A DNA stretch of 11,452 nt, taken from positions 1 to 11,452 of the forward strand of contig DATCPY010000197.1 of assembly GCA_036569845.1 (NCBI GenBank), given 5' to 3'. Position 1 is the first letter of the stretch. Every line of letters starts with the position of its first letter. The notes beneath the pieces are model-generated. The model did no database searches. It worked only from the letters and a program-made list of their open reading frames with translations, and had not been told where the DNA came from. Both the position numbers and the translations under genes were made by a program. This stretch comes from UBA4735 sp036569845 (GTDB lineage: Bacteria > Chloroflexota > Limnocylindria > P2-11E). Shown here in pieces: positions 1-7,092 of this stretch.

Positions 1-1
1 G

Positions 2-1237
2 CAGCTCGGAGCGCCGCACTTCACGCGCGCGTACGTGAGCGCGATCGAGCTCGGCAAGGTCCGTCCCGCGATGAAGTCGCTCGAGTTCATGGCCGAGAAG
101 CTCGGCAAGCCGACTTCGTACTTCCTCGAGGATGCAGAAGCAAACAAGCGCCGCCAGGAACGCGAGTTCGAGATCCGCAGTTCCGAAGCGCTGCTAAGCC
201 GCCAAACGGCGGCTCAGGCGATTCAACGGGCGACCCCGCTGCTCGCATCGGCGACGTCGCCCGCCGAACGTTGCCGGCTTCACCTCATTCTTGGAACTGC
301 GCACAACCTCCTGGTTCAAGGAAACGATGCGCTGCGAGAGCTCGCGGCCGCCGAGCGGCTTGGGCAGTTGGCCAGCGCCGGTACGACGCTTCGGATTAGG
401 TATCAGACAGCGCTCGCGTTTCGCCACAGCGGCAATTCCTTGCAAGCGATCGCGATCTTGCGCCAGCTCTTGGATGACGTAGATCGAGCGCCGGTGCGGG
501 ATCAACTCCTGCGGCTGCGGGTCGTCAAGGACTTGGGTGTCATCCTGATCGACAGCGGGGACTACGAGGAAGCGAACAGCTACTTGCTCACGGCTCTCGA
601 GTGGGCACAGGACATCGGGGACGTGTCGGGTCTCGTCTCCATCTACAACGCTCTCGGCTACGCATATCGCGCCCTTGGAGATCTCGACGCCGCAACCGGA
701 TATATCCAGAGGGCACTCGCGACGAACGAGGCCCTCCAGGACCTGACCGCAACGGCGATGTTCCACAACACGCTTGCGGTGATCGCGGCAGAACGCGGAC
801 ACTTTCAAGCGTCAAGTCAGCACAGCGAGCGAGCCATTCAGATTGCCAGCGCCAGTGGGCCAGCATTCATGCTGCCGCACTACATCTGCACGAAGGCTGA
901 AAGCGAGCTCAAGGAGGGCAGGCTCGACGTTGCGGAGACCGATGCGGAACAGGCCCTGGCCGCTGCAAACAACGTCGGGAACAAGCGCGCCGCGGCAGCG
1001 GCCAAGATCGTTCTCGCCGACATCAACGCCGCGCGTGGCCGGCATGCGGAAGGGGAGGCGCAATTGGAGGAGGCCGCTGCGCTGTACAAGACATTGGGCG
1101 CGAAAGCAGAGCTAGGCGAAACGTACATGCGGCTTAGCAAGTTGGCGGATGGACACGGCGACGCGCGCAGCGCCCAGAAGTACGCGGGTCTCGCATTCAA
1201 GGCGACCAAGAAAACGAGCGGATTGGTGGAGAGATAG
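2..1237 (+). CDS. XRE-family HTH regulator with C-terminal TPR domain, 5'-truncated by the window edge
   Basis: The reading frame is open from base 2, so the true start lies upstream; the GTG at 35 is inside the DNA-binding domain and is not the start. The first 45 or so residues match the second half of an XRE/HTH_3 domain: YVSAIELGK corresponds to the usual YISqIErGk, followed by a PxxxSLexxAexLG pattern and YFLED. The remaining 350 or so residues are alpha-helical TPR repeats, clearest around 635-735 (ALGYAYRALGDLDAA) and 770-860. No membrane segment is seen, so this should be a cytoplasmic regulator whose TPR groove binds a peptide or protein. The same design occurs in the RRNPP peptide receptors (PlcR, NprR, PrgX, Rgg) and in many uncharacterised regulators. 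The stop at 1235-1237 is directly followed by the ATG of a 29-residue ORF. Base composition looks somewhat less GC-rich than the genes to the right, judged by eye. The architecture is firm; the ligand and targets are unknown. Confidence 0.9.
   Translation, partial: QLGAPHFTRAYVSAIELGKVRPAMKSLEFMAEKLGKPTSYFLEDAEANKRRQEREFEIRSSEALLSRQTAAQAIQRATPLLASATSPAERCRLHLILGTAHNLLVQGNDALRELAAAERLGQLASAGTTLRIRYQTALAFRHSGNSLQAIAILRQLLDDVDRAPVRDQLLRLRVVKDLGVILIDSGDYEEANSYLLTALEWAQDIGDVSGLVSIYNALGYAYRALGDLDAATGYIQRALATNEALQDLTATAMFHNTLAVIAAERGHFQASSQHSERAIQIASASGPAFMLPHYICTKAESELKEGRLDVAETDAEQALAAANNVGNKRAAAAAKIVLADINAARGRHAEGEAQLEEAAALYKTLGAKAELGETYMRLSKLADGHGDARSAQKYAGLAFKATKKTSGLVER
1228..1231 (+). promoter_or_regulatory. 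Shine-Dalgarno sequence for the 29-residue ORF
   Basis: GGAG, within GGTGGAGAG at 1225-1233, lies six bases before the ATG at 1238. It sits inside the last codons of the HTH-TPR gene. This site is the main reason to believe the tiny ORF is translated, probably coupled to termination of the regulator. Confidence 0.6.
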
Positions 1238-1327
1238 ATGTTTCGGCTGAGCTTCCCTCTGTTCATCTTCGTGATCAACGCGGCGCGACTCGCGCTTTGT
1301 CCCGGAGAGCCGCCGATCTGCTGCTAG
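1238..1327 (+). CDS. 29-residue signal-like small peptide, candidate pro-peptide of the adjacent HTH-TPR regulator
   Basis: The ATG follows the regulator's TAG with no gap and has GGAG six bases upstream. The product begins MFRL, with one Arg, then a hydrophobic core from Leu4 to Ala16 (SFPLFIFVINAA), then Arg17 and a short tail ending CPGEPPICC. This looks like a minimal export signal followed by a small Cys/Pro-rich peptide. Signal peptidase could cut after Ala16; LALC at residues 18-21 resembles a lipobox, but Leu before Cys is a poor fit. By eye 23 of 29 codons end in G or C, in keeping with coding DNA here. RRNPP receptors are typically encoded next to such pro-peptides, whose C-terminal 5 to 10 residues re-enter the cell and bind the TPR domain. 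The role here is inference from context. The last four bases (CTAG) overlap the stop of the convergent folD. It could instead be a chance ORF or a membrane micropeptide. Confidence 0.5.
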   Translation: MFRLSFPLFIFVINAARLALCPGEPPICC

Positions 1328-2169
1328 CTGGTTTGGCGCTCCGTCGCGGTCAGCAGATTCCGTAGCAGCAGCGCCGCGGTCACCGCACCGAGCCCGCCTG
1401 GCACCGGGCTGAGCGCGCCGGCCACTTCGGCGACGCTCTCGAGCTCGACGTCGCCGGCGAGACCACTCGGCGTCATGTTGATGCCCGCGTCGATGACCGT
1501 CGCACCGGGCTTCACCATCGCACCAGTGAGGAATGACGGTCGGCCCACGCCGACGACCACGATGTCCGCCATCTGCGTCAGCTTCTCGAGCCCCGTGGTC
1601 CGGCGATGCGCGATCGAGACCGTCGCGTTCTCCGCGAGCAGCAGGTATGCGGCCGGCCGGCCGATCACCGTGCTCCGCCCGATGATCACGGCGTGCGCGC
1701 CTTCCAGCGGGACCTCGTAGAACTTCAGGAGCTCCACGACCGCGTCCGCGGTCGATGGCACGAATCGGGGCCGGCCATCGGCCAGGAACCCCATATTGAA
1801 CGGGTGCATCCCCTCGACGTCCTTCGCGATCGCGATGTGATCGATGACGTGCGCCTCGTCGAGCGCGCCGGGCAGCGGGGTGAGCAACAGGATCCCGTTC
1901 ACGCTCCGGTCCATCGAGAGGCGCTCGAGGCGGGTGATGAGCTGCTGTTCCGTCGTGTCGCGGGGCATGAAGCCGCCGGTCGTCTCGATGCCAGTTTCCA
2001 CGGCGCTCTTCTCCAGCCGCTGCACATACGAATGCGCAGCCGGATCGCCACCGAGGCCGACGATCGCAAGCTTCGGCTGGATCTTCCGTGCGAGCAGCGC
2101 TTCGGTGCGAGCCCGTGTCTCACGCTTGATCCGCTCCGCGAGCGGCCGCCCGTGGAGCAGCCGGGCCAT
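1324..2169 (-). CDS. folD: FolD-like methylene-THF dehydrogenase with altered cyclohydrolase active site
   Basis: The protein has 281 residues, the normal FolD length. FolD normally oxidises 5,10-methylene-THF to methenyl-THF with NADP and then hydrolyses it to 10-formyl-THF. Visible family motifs are a Rossmann GRSTVIGRPAA segment, KDVEGMHPFN, VIDAGIN, and PVPGGLGAVT near the C terminus. The usual YxxxK active-site motif reads Y48-V-Q-R-L52, so the catalytic lysine (Lys56 in human MTHFD1) is leucine; a later Lys54 aligns with the second lysine of the family. The partner glutamine (human Gln100) is Leu96 in GILLLTPLP, and the folate-binding Asp (human Asp125) is Glu119. Lys56 is known to be needed for the cyclohydrolase step, so this protein may be dehydrogenase-only. 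The start ATG overlaps the stop of the upstream cyclohydrolase gene by one base (TAATG), implying translational coupling. Family assignment is firm; the loss of one activity is inferred. Confidence 0.9.
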   Translation of the reverse strand: MARLLHGRPLAERIKRETRARTEALLARKIQPKLAIVGLGGDPAAHSYVQRLEKSAVETGIETTGGFMPRDTTEQQLITRLERLSMDRSVNGILLLTPLPGALDEAHVIDHIAIAKDVEGMHPFNMGFLADGRPRFVPSTADAVVELLKFYEVPLEGAHAVIIGRSTVIGRPAAYLLLAENATVSIAHRRTTGLEKLTQMADIVVVGVGRPSFLTGAMVKPGATVIDAGINMTPSGLAGDVELESVAEVAGALSPVPGGLGAVTAALLLRNLLTATERQTS

Positions 2170-2795
2170 TAGCGCGCGATCCGCGATTCCACGAAGTCGG
2201 TGATCCGCTTGCGCTGCGCCTCCGCACCGTCGACCGCGCGGTCGAGGTCCTCCGACAGCGCCTTCACTTGGGCCGCGTCCTTGATCGACGCGAGGTTGAT
2301 CATCACGTTGAGCGCGGCGCCACGAAGCGCGGTCTCGGCCAGGAAGGCACCGACACCGATGTCGCTCACCGTCGCGGTCGCGGCCCGCTCGACGGTGCGC
2401 TCACACAGGTCGAGGAGCCGGCGGCTGGTCTTCGTGACCTCCAGGGGCACGCGCGACGCAGCGAGCAGCGCGGATTGGATGCGCTCCGTCCGGGCGCGTT
2501 TCTCGTCGTCGGTGGCCTTCGGCAGCTTCATCGCCTCGCTCACGCGCGCGTACGCCGCGCTGTCGTCATCGACGAGACGGACGAAGTCCGCGCGGAGGTT
2601 GTCGGCTTCGGCGATAAGCGCGCTCGTGGCTTCGCTCTTCTCCTTGCGCTCCGCGATCCGTCCCACCATCGCAGCGAGCGCGGCGCCCATCACGCCGGCG
2701 TACGCCGCCGCGCTTCCGCCGCCGGGGACAGCCGCCGACGATGCGAGGTCATCGCCGAAGGCGCGCAGGGTTCGCTCGACGAGGCGTTCTGTCAT
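2169..2795 (-). CDS. fchA: Methenyl-THF cyclohydrolase / formimino-THF cyclodeaminase family (FTCD_C, FchA-like)
   Basis: The product has 208 residues, the usual size of stand-alone FTCD_C proteins. The hallmark glycine-rich segment AAVPGGGSAAAYAG is near residue 20, followed by an all-helical protein with a conserved-looking LEVTKTSRRLLDLCE stretch and SDIGVGAFLAETALRGA near residue 145. Family members either hydrolyse methenyl-THF to 10-formyl-THF (FchA) or deaminate formimino-THF in histidine breakdown. No histidine-degradation gene is in the window, and folD follows directly, so methenyl-THF cyclohydrolase is the better reading. The start ATG overlaps the stop of the upstream EamA gene by four bases (ATGA), and the stop overlaps the folD start by one base. 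No strong Shine-Dalgarno is seen, so coupling probably drives translation. It may compensate for the missing cyclohydrolase residues of FolD. Confidence 0.85.
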   Translation of the reverse strand: MTERLVERTLRAFGDDLASSAAVPGGGSAAAYAGVMGAALAAMVGRIAERKEKSEATSALIAEADNLRADFVRLVDDDSAAYARVSEAMKLPKATDDEKRARTERIQSALLAASRVPLEVTKTSRRLLDLCERTVERAATATVSDIGVGAFLAETALRGAALNVMINLASIKDAAQVKALSEDLDRAVDGAEAQRKRITDFVESRIAR

Positions 2796-3706
2796 GGAGA
2801 CGCGAGTTTAGGTGTTGGCTGCGGTCGTGATCGGCGCGCGGCGATGCGCACCCCGAACACGATCACGGCCGCGCCGGCCAGCTGCACCGGCAGCGGACGC
2901 TCAGCGAGGATCACGAACGCGAGCAGCAGCGTGGCGATGGGCGTGAGATAGGACACCATGGCCGCGAGGCTCGCGCCGAATCGGCGCACGGCCCAGAAGA
3001 ACAGGACGTACGCGACCCCCGTCGAGAACACGCCGAGGAAGCCTGCGGCGAGCCAAGTCTCGGTGCTCCAGGACGGCACATCGCGGTACGCCTGCGCCAG
3101 CAGCCCAAGTGGCAGCAGCATCGCCGTCCCCATTGCGACCATCAAGGTCACGTACCCGAGTACAGCCTCCTTCCGAAGAACGATCGCGCCAATGGTCAAG
3201 CTGGCGGCCCAGGCCGTGGCCGCGCCGAGCTCCAAGAGGTCGCCGCGCAGGCGCGAGGCGGAGGCCTCACTCGCGCCCTGTTGCCCGCCGATGATCACCA
3301 GAGCGGCTCCGACACTGGCGATCGCGAACCCAAGCACCTTCCGCGAGGTCAGCCGCTCGTGGATGAGCGTCGCGAACAGCGCCGTCGCCATCGGGATGGT
3401 CGTCGGGATGATCAGCGCACTGTCCGACGCCGGCGTCTGGCTCAGGCCAACGAATGCCAGAGTGTTGAAGCCGAGCACGCCGCAGGCAGCCGCTGCACCG
3501 ATGAGTCGCCAGCGGCGCAGCGGGATGGGCGTGCGGGTGATGGCACACGCGGCGAGGAGCACGACGGACGCGATCGCGAAGCGCATCGTCGAGAGCTCGA
3601 GCGGCGGGACGGCGGTCACGCCGAGCTTCGCCGCGATCCATTGGCCGCCCAGGGTCAGGGCGAGCGTGGCGTAGACGGCCACGACGGTCGGCGACTGACC
3701 GGTCAT
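2792..3706 (-). CDS. EamA/DMT-superfamily membrane transporter
   Basis: From the ATG at 3704-3706 the product has 304 residues with about ten hydrophobic helices in two similar halves, the standard EamA (RhaT/PecM-type) drug/metabolite transporter fold. Typical sequence is seen at the first-half end (TTIPMATALFATLIHERLTSRKVLGFAIA), and at the second-half start a GDLLELGAATAWAAS segment. The C terminus is basic and cytoplasmic-looking. EamA proteins export or import amino acids and other small metabolites; the substrate cannot be read from sequence. I chose this start because the hydrophobic domain begins just after it and a -10-like TAGCAT lies seven bases upstream; a longer frame reaching 3784 would run into the divergent cyclase gene. 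It is the first gene of an operon with fchA and folD, so a one-carbon or amino-acid link is possible. Confidence 0.87.
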   Translation of the reverse strand: MTGQSPTVVAVYATLALTLGGQWIAAKLGVTAVPPLELSTMRFAIASVVLLAACAITRTPIPLRRWRLIGAAAACGVLGFNTLAFVGLSQTPASDSALIIPTTIPMATALFATLIHERLTSRKVLGFAIASVGAALVIIGGQQGASEASASRLRGDLLELGAATAWAASLTIGAIVLRKEAVLGYVTLMVAMGTAMLLPLGLLAQAYRDVPSWSTETWLAAGFLGVFSTGVAYVLFFWAVRRFGASLAAMVSYLTPIATLLLAFVILAERPLPVQLAGAAVIVFGVRIAARRSRPQPTPKLASP

Positions 3707-3713
3707 CGGCGCG

Positions 3714-3719
3714 ATGCTA
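3714..3719 (-). promoter_or_regulatory. Predicted -10 element of the EamA-fchA-folD operon (leaderless)
   Basis: Read on the minus strand this is TAGCAT, seven bases before the EamA ATG at 3706. Transcription starting 6 to 8 bases downstream would begin at or next to the start codon, and no Shine-Dalgarno is visible. No good -35 is seen. Confidence 0.5.
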
Positions 3720-3750
3720 CCGGCGACGATTTGTGACCGCGTGATGCCCA

Positions 3751-3756
3751 TAGACT
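3751..3756 (+). promoter_or_regulatory. Predicted -10 element of the cyclase gene (leaderless)
   Basis: TAGACT lies eight bases before the ATG at 3765, with no Shine-Dalgarno between. A TTGTGA at 3731-3736 is a possible -35, but the 14-base spacer is short. The spacing suggests a transcript beginning at the start codon. Confidence 0.5.
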
Positions 3757-3764
3757 CGCTGCGT

Positions 3765-6700
3765 ATGCCACGTGCGCGCGCCACTCCGATACGGCGTAAG
3801 GCCTCGACCGCCGCTCGCGCATTCCTCTTCTCCGACCTTCGTGACTACACGAGCTACGTCGAGGCGAAGGGCGACGCGGCCGCGGCCCGGCTGCTGCGCG
3901 AATATCGCACGCTGGTCCGGCGCGAGGTCGCCCGTCACGATGGCGCTGAGGTAAAGACCGAGGGCGACTCGTTCTATGTCGTCTTCGACAGCGCATTGAG
4001 CGCCATCGAGTGCGCGGTCTCGATCCTCCGCGCGGCCGAGGTCCAGAACGATCGGGACCCGTCAATGCCACTGCGCATCGGCGTCGGGCTCCACGCCGGC
4101 GAGACCGTGGAGTACGACGATCAGTTCGTGGGCTCGGCCGTGAATATCGCGAGCCGTCTTGCCGGCAAGGCGCAGGCGATGGAGCTCATCATCAGCGACA
4201 CGCTGCGCGGCCTCGTGCGCACGAGCCAGAGCCTCGCGATGACCGATCGCGGACCGCTTGAGCTGAAGGGTGTCGCGGAGCCCATCCGCGCATGGAGCGT
4301 CGAGTGGCGCGAGCGCTCGGCAGCCGCGGCACCGCCGGCCACACCGCCGCCGATGGCGTCGGCGCCGGCCAACGCGCCGGCTGCCGGTCAGCTGCTCTGC
4401 CCGGTCGTCGTCGGCCGCGCGGCCGAGACGGCCGCATTCGACAGGGCACTGGCGGCTGCGCTGGGCGGCGCCGGACAAACGGTCGTGCTCGGTGGCGAGG
4501 CCGGCGTGGGCAAGTCGAAATTCGTCCGCGAGGCGCAGGTCCACGCCACCGCGGCCGGCGCCCGTGTGTTGGTGGGCCTGACGCACCAGTCCGATTCGGC
4601 GCTGCCATATGCGCCATTCGTGTCCGCCATCCGGTCCGGCTTCCATGGACTCGATCGTGATGAGCTCGGCCGCGTTCTGCAACGGAGCGCGCCCGACCTG
4701 GCGGAGCTGTTTCCCGAGCTCGGCCGCATCGAGCGTGCGGTCGCGCCGACCGGGCTCGAACGTCATCGTCTCACCGTCGCGTTCCAGCACCTGTTCCGCG
4801 CGTTCGCTCGCGAGACGGCGGTGCTGGTCGTGCTCGAAGATCTGCATTGGGCCGACGAAACGAGCCTCGAGCTGCTCCAGCAGCTCGCCCGCGAGCTACG
4901 CGACGCACGTGTCCTGATCCTCGCGACGTATCGCAGCGACGAGATGCACCGGCGCCATCCGTTCCTGCGCACGCTCGCCGAGCTCCAGCGTGAGCGTCTC
5001 GTCACCGAGATCCAGCTCAAGCGCCTCACTCCCGACGAGACCCGCGAGCTCATTCGCGCGACGTTCGCGGCGCGCGATCCGGAGGTGAATGTCTCGAACG
5101 AGTTCCGTGACGCCGTCTACGCCCGTTCGGAGGGCAATCCCTTCTTCACCGAGGAGCTGCTCAAGGCGATCGTCGATTCTGGTGGCGTCTACTGGGGGGA
5201 GGGCGACGGCTGGGCGCGCAAGCCGATCGACCAGCTGGCCATCCCCGGCTCCATCGTGGAGGCGGTCCGGGCGCGCGTCGAAGAGCTGTCGAGCGAGGCC
5301 CGCGACACGCTCTCCGCTGCTGCGGTCATCGGGCATCGCTTCGAGTTCGAGCTGTTGCGCGGCGTGACCGGGGCCGACGAGCGCGTGCTCGAGACGCGCA
5401 TTCGCGAGTTCATTGAGCTGCAGCTCGTGACCGACGCGAGCGGAAGCGACGAGGAGCACGCCTTCCGCCACGCCCTGACGCGCGAGGTGATATACGACGA
5501 CCTCCTCGTGCGCGAGCGCAAGCGCCTCCATCGCGCGGTCGCGGACGCCCTCGAACGCGACCCGGACGCCGAGCCGTCCCTGCTTGCGCACCACCTGCTC
5601 GCGGCGGGCGAGCTGGCGCGCGCGCTGCCCAAGCTGCTGGAAGCCGCGAGCCGCGCAGCGCGAGCCGACGCACCGCGTGACGCCGCAGGGCACTTCGAGC
5701 GCGCGGTCGAGATCGGGGTCCCGGACGACCAGCTCCCCGGCGTCCTCGAGCAGATCGCGGAAACGTATCAACACTTCGACGAAGGGCGGTCCCTCAAGGC
5801 GGCGATGGAAGCAGCCGCGGCGTTCCAGCAGCGCGGCGATCATCGCGGGCGCTCGCGGGCGCTGCGTCTTGCGAGCCGGCAGCATTGGCTGCGCGGTGAA
5901 GGCGAGCCAGCCGCAGCGACCGCTCGGGAGGCGATCGATGTGCTCGAGGGCGAGGAGTGCGTCGAGCTTGCGCGCGCCTTGGCCCACCTTTCCGGGCTTC
6001 AGATGACCGGCGGCCACTACGCGGAGTCGGTCGAGACCGCGGATCACGCGATCTCCCTTGCCGAGCGCTTCAACGATCCCTTCGCCCTCGCCAATGCCCT
6101 CATTTCCAAAGGCAGCTCGCTGATCAGCGGTGGGGACGCTGCGGTCGCAGTTGCTCTCGTCGATCGCGGACGGAAGGTAGCGCTCGATGCCGGCCTCGTG
6201 ACGACGGCCGCGCGGGCGTGGAACAACCAGTCGCTCTACATGGCCTTCATCGGCTGGACCCTCGAGCGGCAGCTTGCGTTCGTGCGGGAAGGCATTGAGT
6301 ACGCACGGTCCCACGGACAGGAGCGCAGCATGCTCGCGTGGCTCCAGCGCGGCGAGGCCGAACTGCTGGCGCAGGGTGGCGACCTCGAAGGCGCTGTTCG
6401 CACGTGGGACGCGGTGCGTCAGGGTAGTGACTACCTCGGTCCCGCGGGACAGACCCTGTGTCGGCTGGCGCTCGACGGTCCCCAGGCGCTGCGGACGGCC
6501 GCACTCGAGGAACTCGCGCGTCGCGAGCGCGGTGACCCGCAGCAGTACGTGCCGACCGCCGGCCTCGCCGCGCTGGTGCTCGCGCTCTGTGGCGAAGGAG
6601 ATGAAGCGCGGCGCATTGCTGAGCGCCTTCGCGATCGCTGCCAGGATCCGGCCGTCGCCACCCTCGTCGGGGGGCCATGGCATGCGATCGCCACAAGTGT

Positions 6701-7043
6701 CGCGCTTGCGACAGGCGTGAACGAGCTCCTGGATGTCGTGCGTGCGCATGACCGGGCGCCGAGTCCGCGGGCGCGCGACATGCGCATGGCGGCCGTGGAC
6801 GCGGCCGCGGCGATCCGTGCTGGCGATCTCGGAACGGTCGGCACGGCTCTCGGCCATTATTGGGAGATCGCACGGGAGCTCACCTTCGATTTCACCGCCG
6901 CTCAGCTCGTGATGTACGTCGCGATCTCGACGGGCATGGAGATCGTCGCGAAGGTGCCGGAGTGGCAGGGCCCGCTCGGCCTGACGCGGGAGTTCGCGAC
7001 CAGGGCGAACGCGCGCTGGTGGCTCGAGCAGCTCCCCGGCTGA
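3765..7043 (+). CDS. Class III adenylate/guanylate cyclase fused to AAA ATPase and TPR domains
   Basis: The start at 3765 gives 1092 residues; in-frame ATGs at 3714 and 3744 are possible but fall in the divergent promoter region. Residues 18-180 are a class III cyclase domain: FLFSD24LRDYT with the first metal Asp, K64-T-E-G-D68 with the adenine-type Lys and second metal Asp, and V-N127-IAS-R131 with the transition-state Asn and Arg. Residue 120, often Asp in adenylate cyclases, is Gln, so nucleotide choice is open. After an Ala/Pro linker (about 185-210) comes an AAA_16/STAND-like ATPase with Walker A GGEAGVGKS at 243-251 and Walker B VLVVLEDLHWAD at 353-364. The rest, from about 620 to the end, is helical TPR-type repeat. 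No transmembrane segment or C-terminal HTH is seen, so it should be cytoplasmic. Such proteins are common in Actinobacteria, Chloroflexota and Proteobacteria, mostly without known signals. It stands alone, divergent from the EamA operon. Confidence 0.9.
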   Translation: MPRARATPIRRKASTAARAFLFSDLRDYTSYVEAKGDAAAARLLREYRTLVRREVARHDGAEVKTEGDSFYVVFDSALSAIECAVSILRAAEVQNDRDPSMPLRIGVGLHAGETVEYDDQFVGSAVNIASRLAGKAQAMELIISDTLRGLVRTSQSLAMTDRGPLELKGVAEPIRAWSVEWRERSAAAAPPATPPPMASAPANAPAAGQLLCPVVVGRAAETAAFDRALAAALGGAGQTVVLGGEAGVGKSKFVREAQVHATAAGARVLVGLTHQSDSALPYAPFVSAIRSGFHGLDRDELGRVLQRSAPDLAELFPELGRIERAVAPTGLERHRLTVAFQHLFRAFARETAVLVVLEDLHWADETSLELLQQLARELRDARVLILATYRSDEMHRRHPFLRTLAELQRERLVTEIQLKRLTPDETRELIRATFAARDPEVNVSNEFRDAVYARSEGNPFFTEELLKAIVDSGGVYWGEGDGWARKPIDQLAIPGSIVEAVRARVEELSSEARDTLSAAAVIGHRFEFELLRGVTGADERVLETRIREFIELQLVTDASGSDEEHAFRHALTREVIYDDLLVRERKRLHRAVADALERDPDAEPSLLAHHLLAAGELARALPKLLEAASRAARADAPRDAAGHFERAVEIGVPDDQLPGVLEQIAETYQHFDEGRSLKAAMEAAAAFQQRGDHRGRSRALRLASRQHWLRGEGEPAAATAREAIDVLEGEECVELARALAHLSGLQMTGGHYAESVETADHAISLAERFNDPFALANALISKGSSLISGGDAAVAVALVDRGRKVALDAGLVTTAARAWNNQSLYMAFIGWTLERQLAFVREGIEYARSHGQERSMLAWLQRGEAELLAQGGDLEGAVRTWDAVRQGSDYLGPAGQTLCRLALDGPQALRTAALEELARRERGDPQQYVPTAGLAALVLALCGEGDEARRIAERLRDRCQDPAVATLVGGPWHAIATSVALATGVNELLDVVRAHDRAPSPRARDMRMAAVDAAAAIRAGDLGTVGTALGHYWEIARELTFDFTAAQLVMYVAISTGMEIVAKVPEWQGPLGLTREFATRANARWWLEQLPG

Positions 7044-7051
7044 CCCAACGC

Positions 7052-7069
7052 CGCGGATCATCGACCGCG
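7052..7069. repeat. Short inverted repeat CGCGG/CCGCG between the cyclase gene and the riboswitch promoter
   Basis: CGCGG at 7052-7056 and CCGCG at 7065-7069 flank an eight-base loop. It lies just after the cyclase stop and just upstream of the -10 at 7078. It could be a weak terminator stem, though no T-tract follows, or an operator; in GC-rich DNA a 5-base stem may be chance. Confidence 0.25.
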
Positions 7070-7077
7070 TCCTCGTC

Positions 7078-7083
7078 TATGCT
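7078..7083 (+). promoter_or_regulatory. Predicted -10 element of the met operon
   Basis: TATGCT, the best -10 match in the window, ends about seven bases before A7090 and ten bases before the first stem of the SAM riboswitch. That places the likely transcript start right at the riboswitch, as expected. No convincing -35 is visible. Confidence 0.6.
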
Positions 7084-7092
7084 TTGACCACA

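Noticed and set aside
1316..1371. Inverted repeats near the convergent stops (ATCTGCTG with CAGCAGAT; CTGCTGCTA with TAGCAGCAG)
   Set aside because: The loops are about 27 and 36 bases, no T-tract follows on either strand, and the right arms lie in folD codons for Leu-rich sequence. Not convincing as a terminator.
3731..3750. TGTGA near the cyclase promoter as a CRP-like site
   Set aside because: Only one half-site is present; the matching TCACA at the right spacing is absent.
4896..7061. 721-codon open frame on the minus strand opposite the cyclase-ATPase-TPR gene
   Set aside because: Its translation has no recognisable domain, and the opposite strand carries clear cyclase, Walker A and Walker B motifs. 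Long antisense frames are usual in GC-rich genes.
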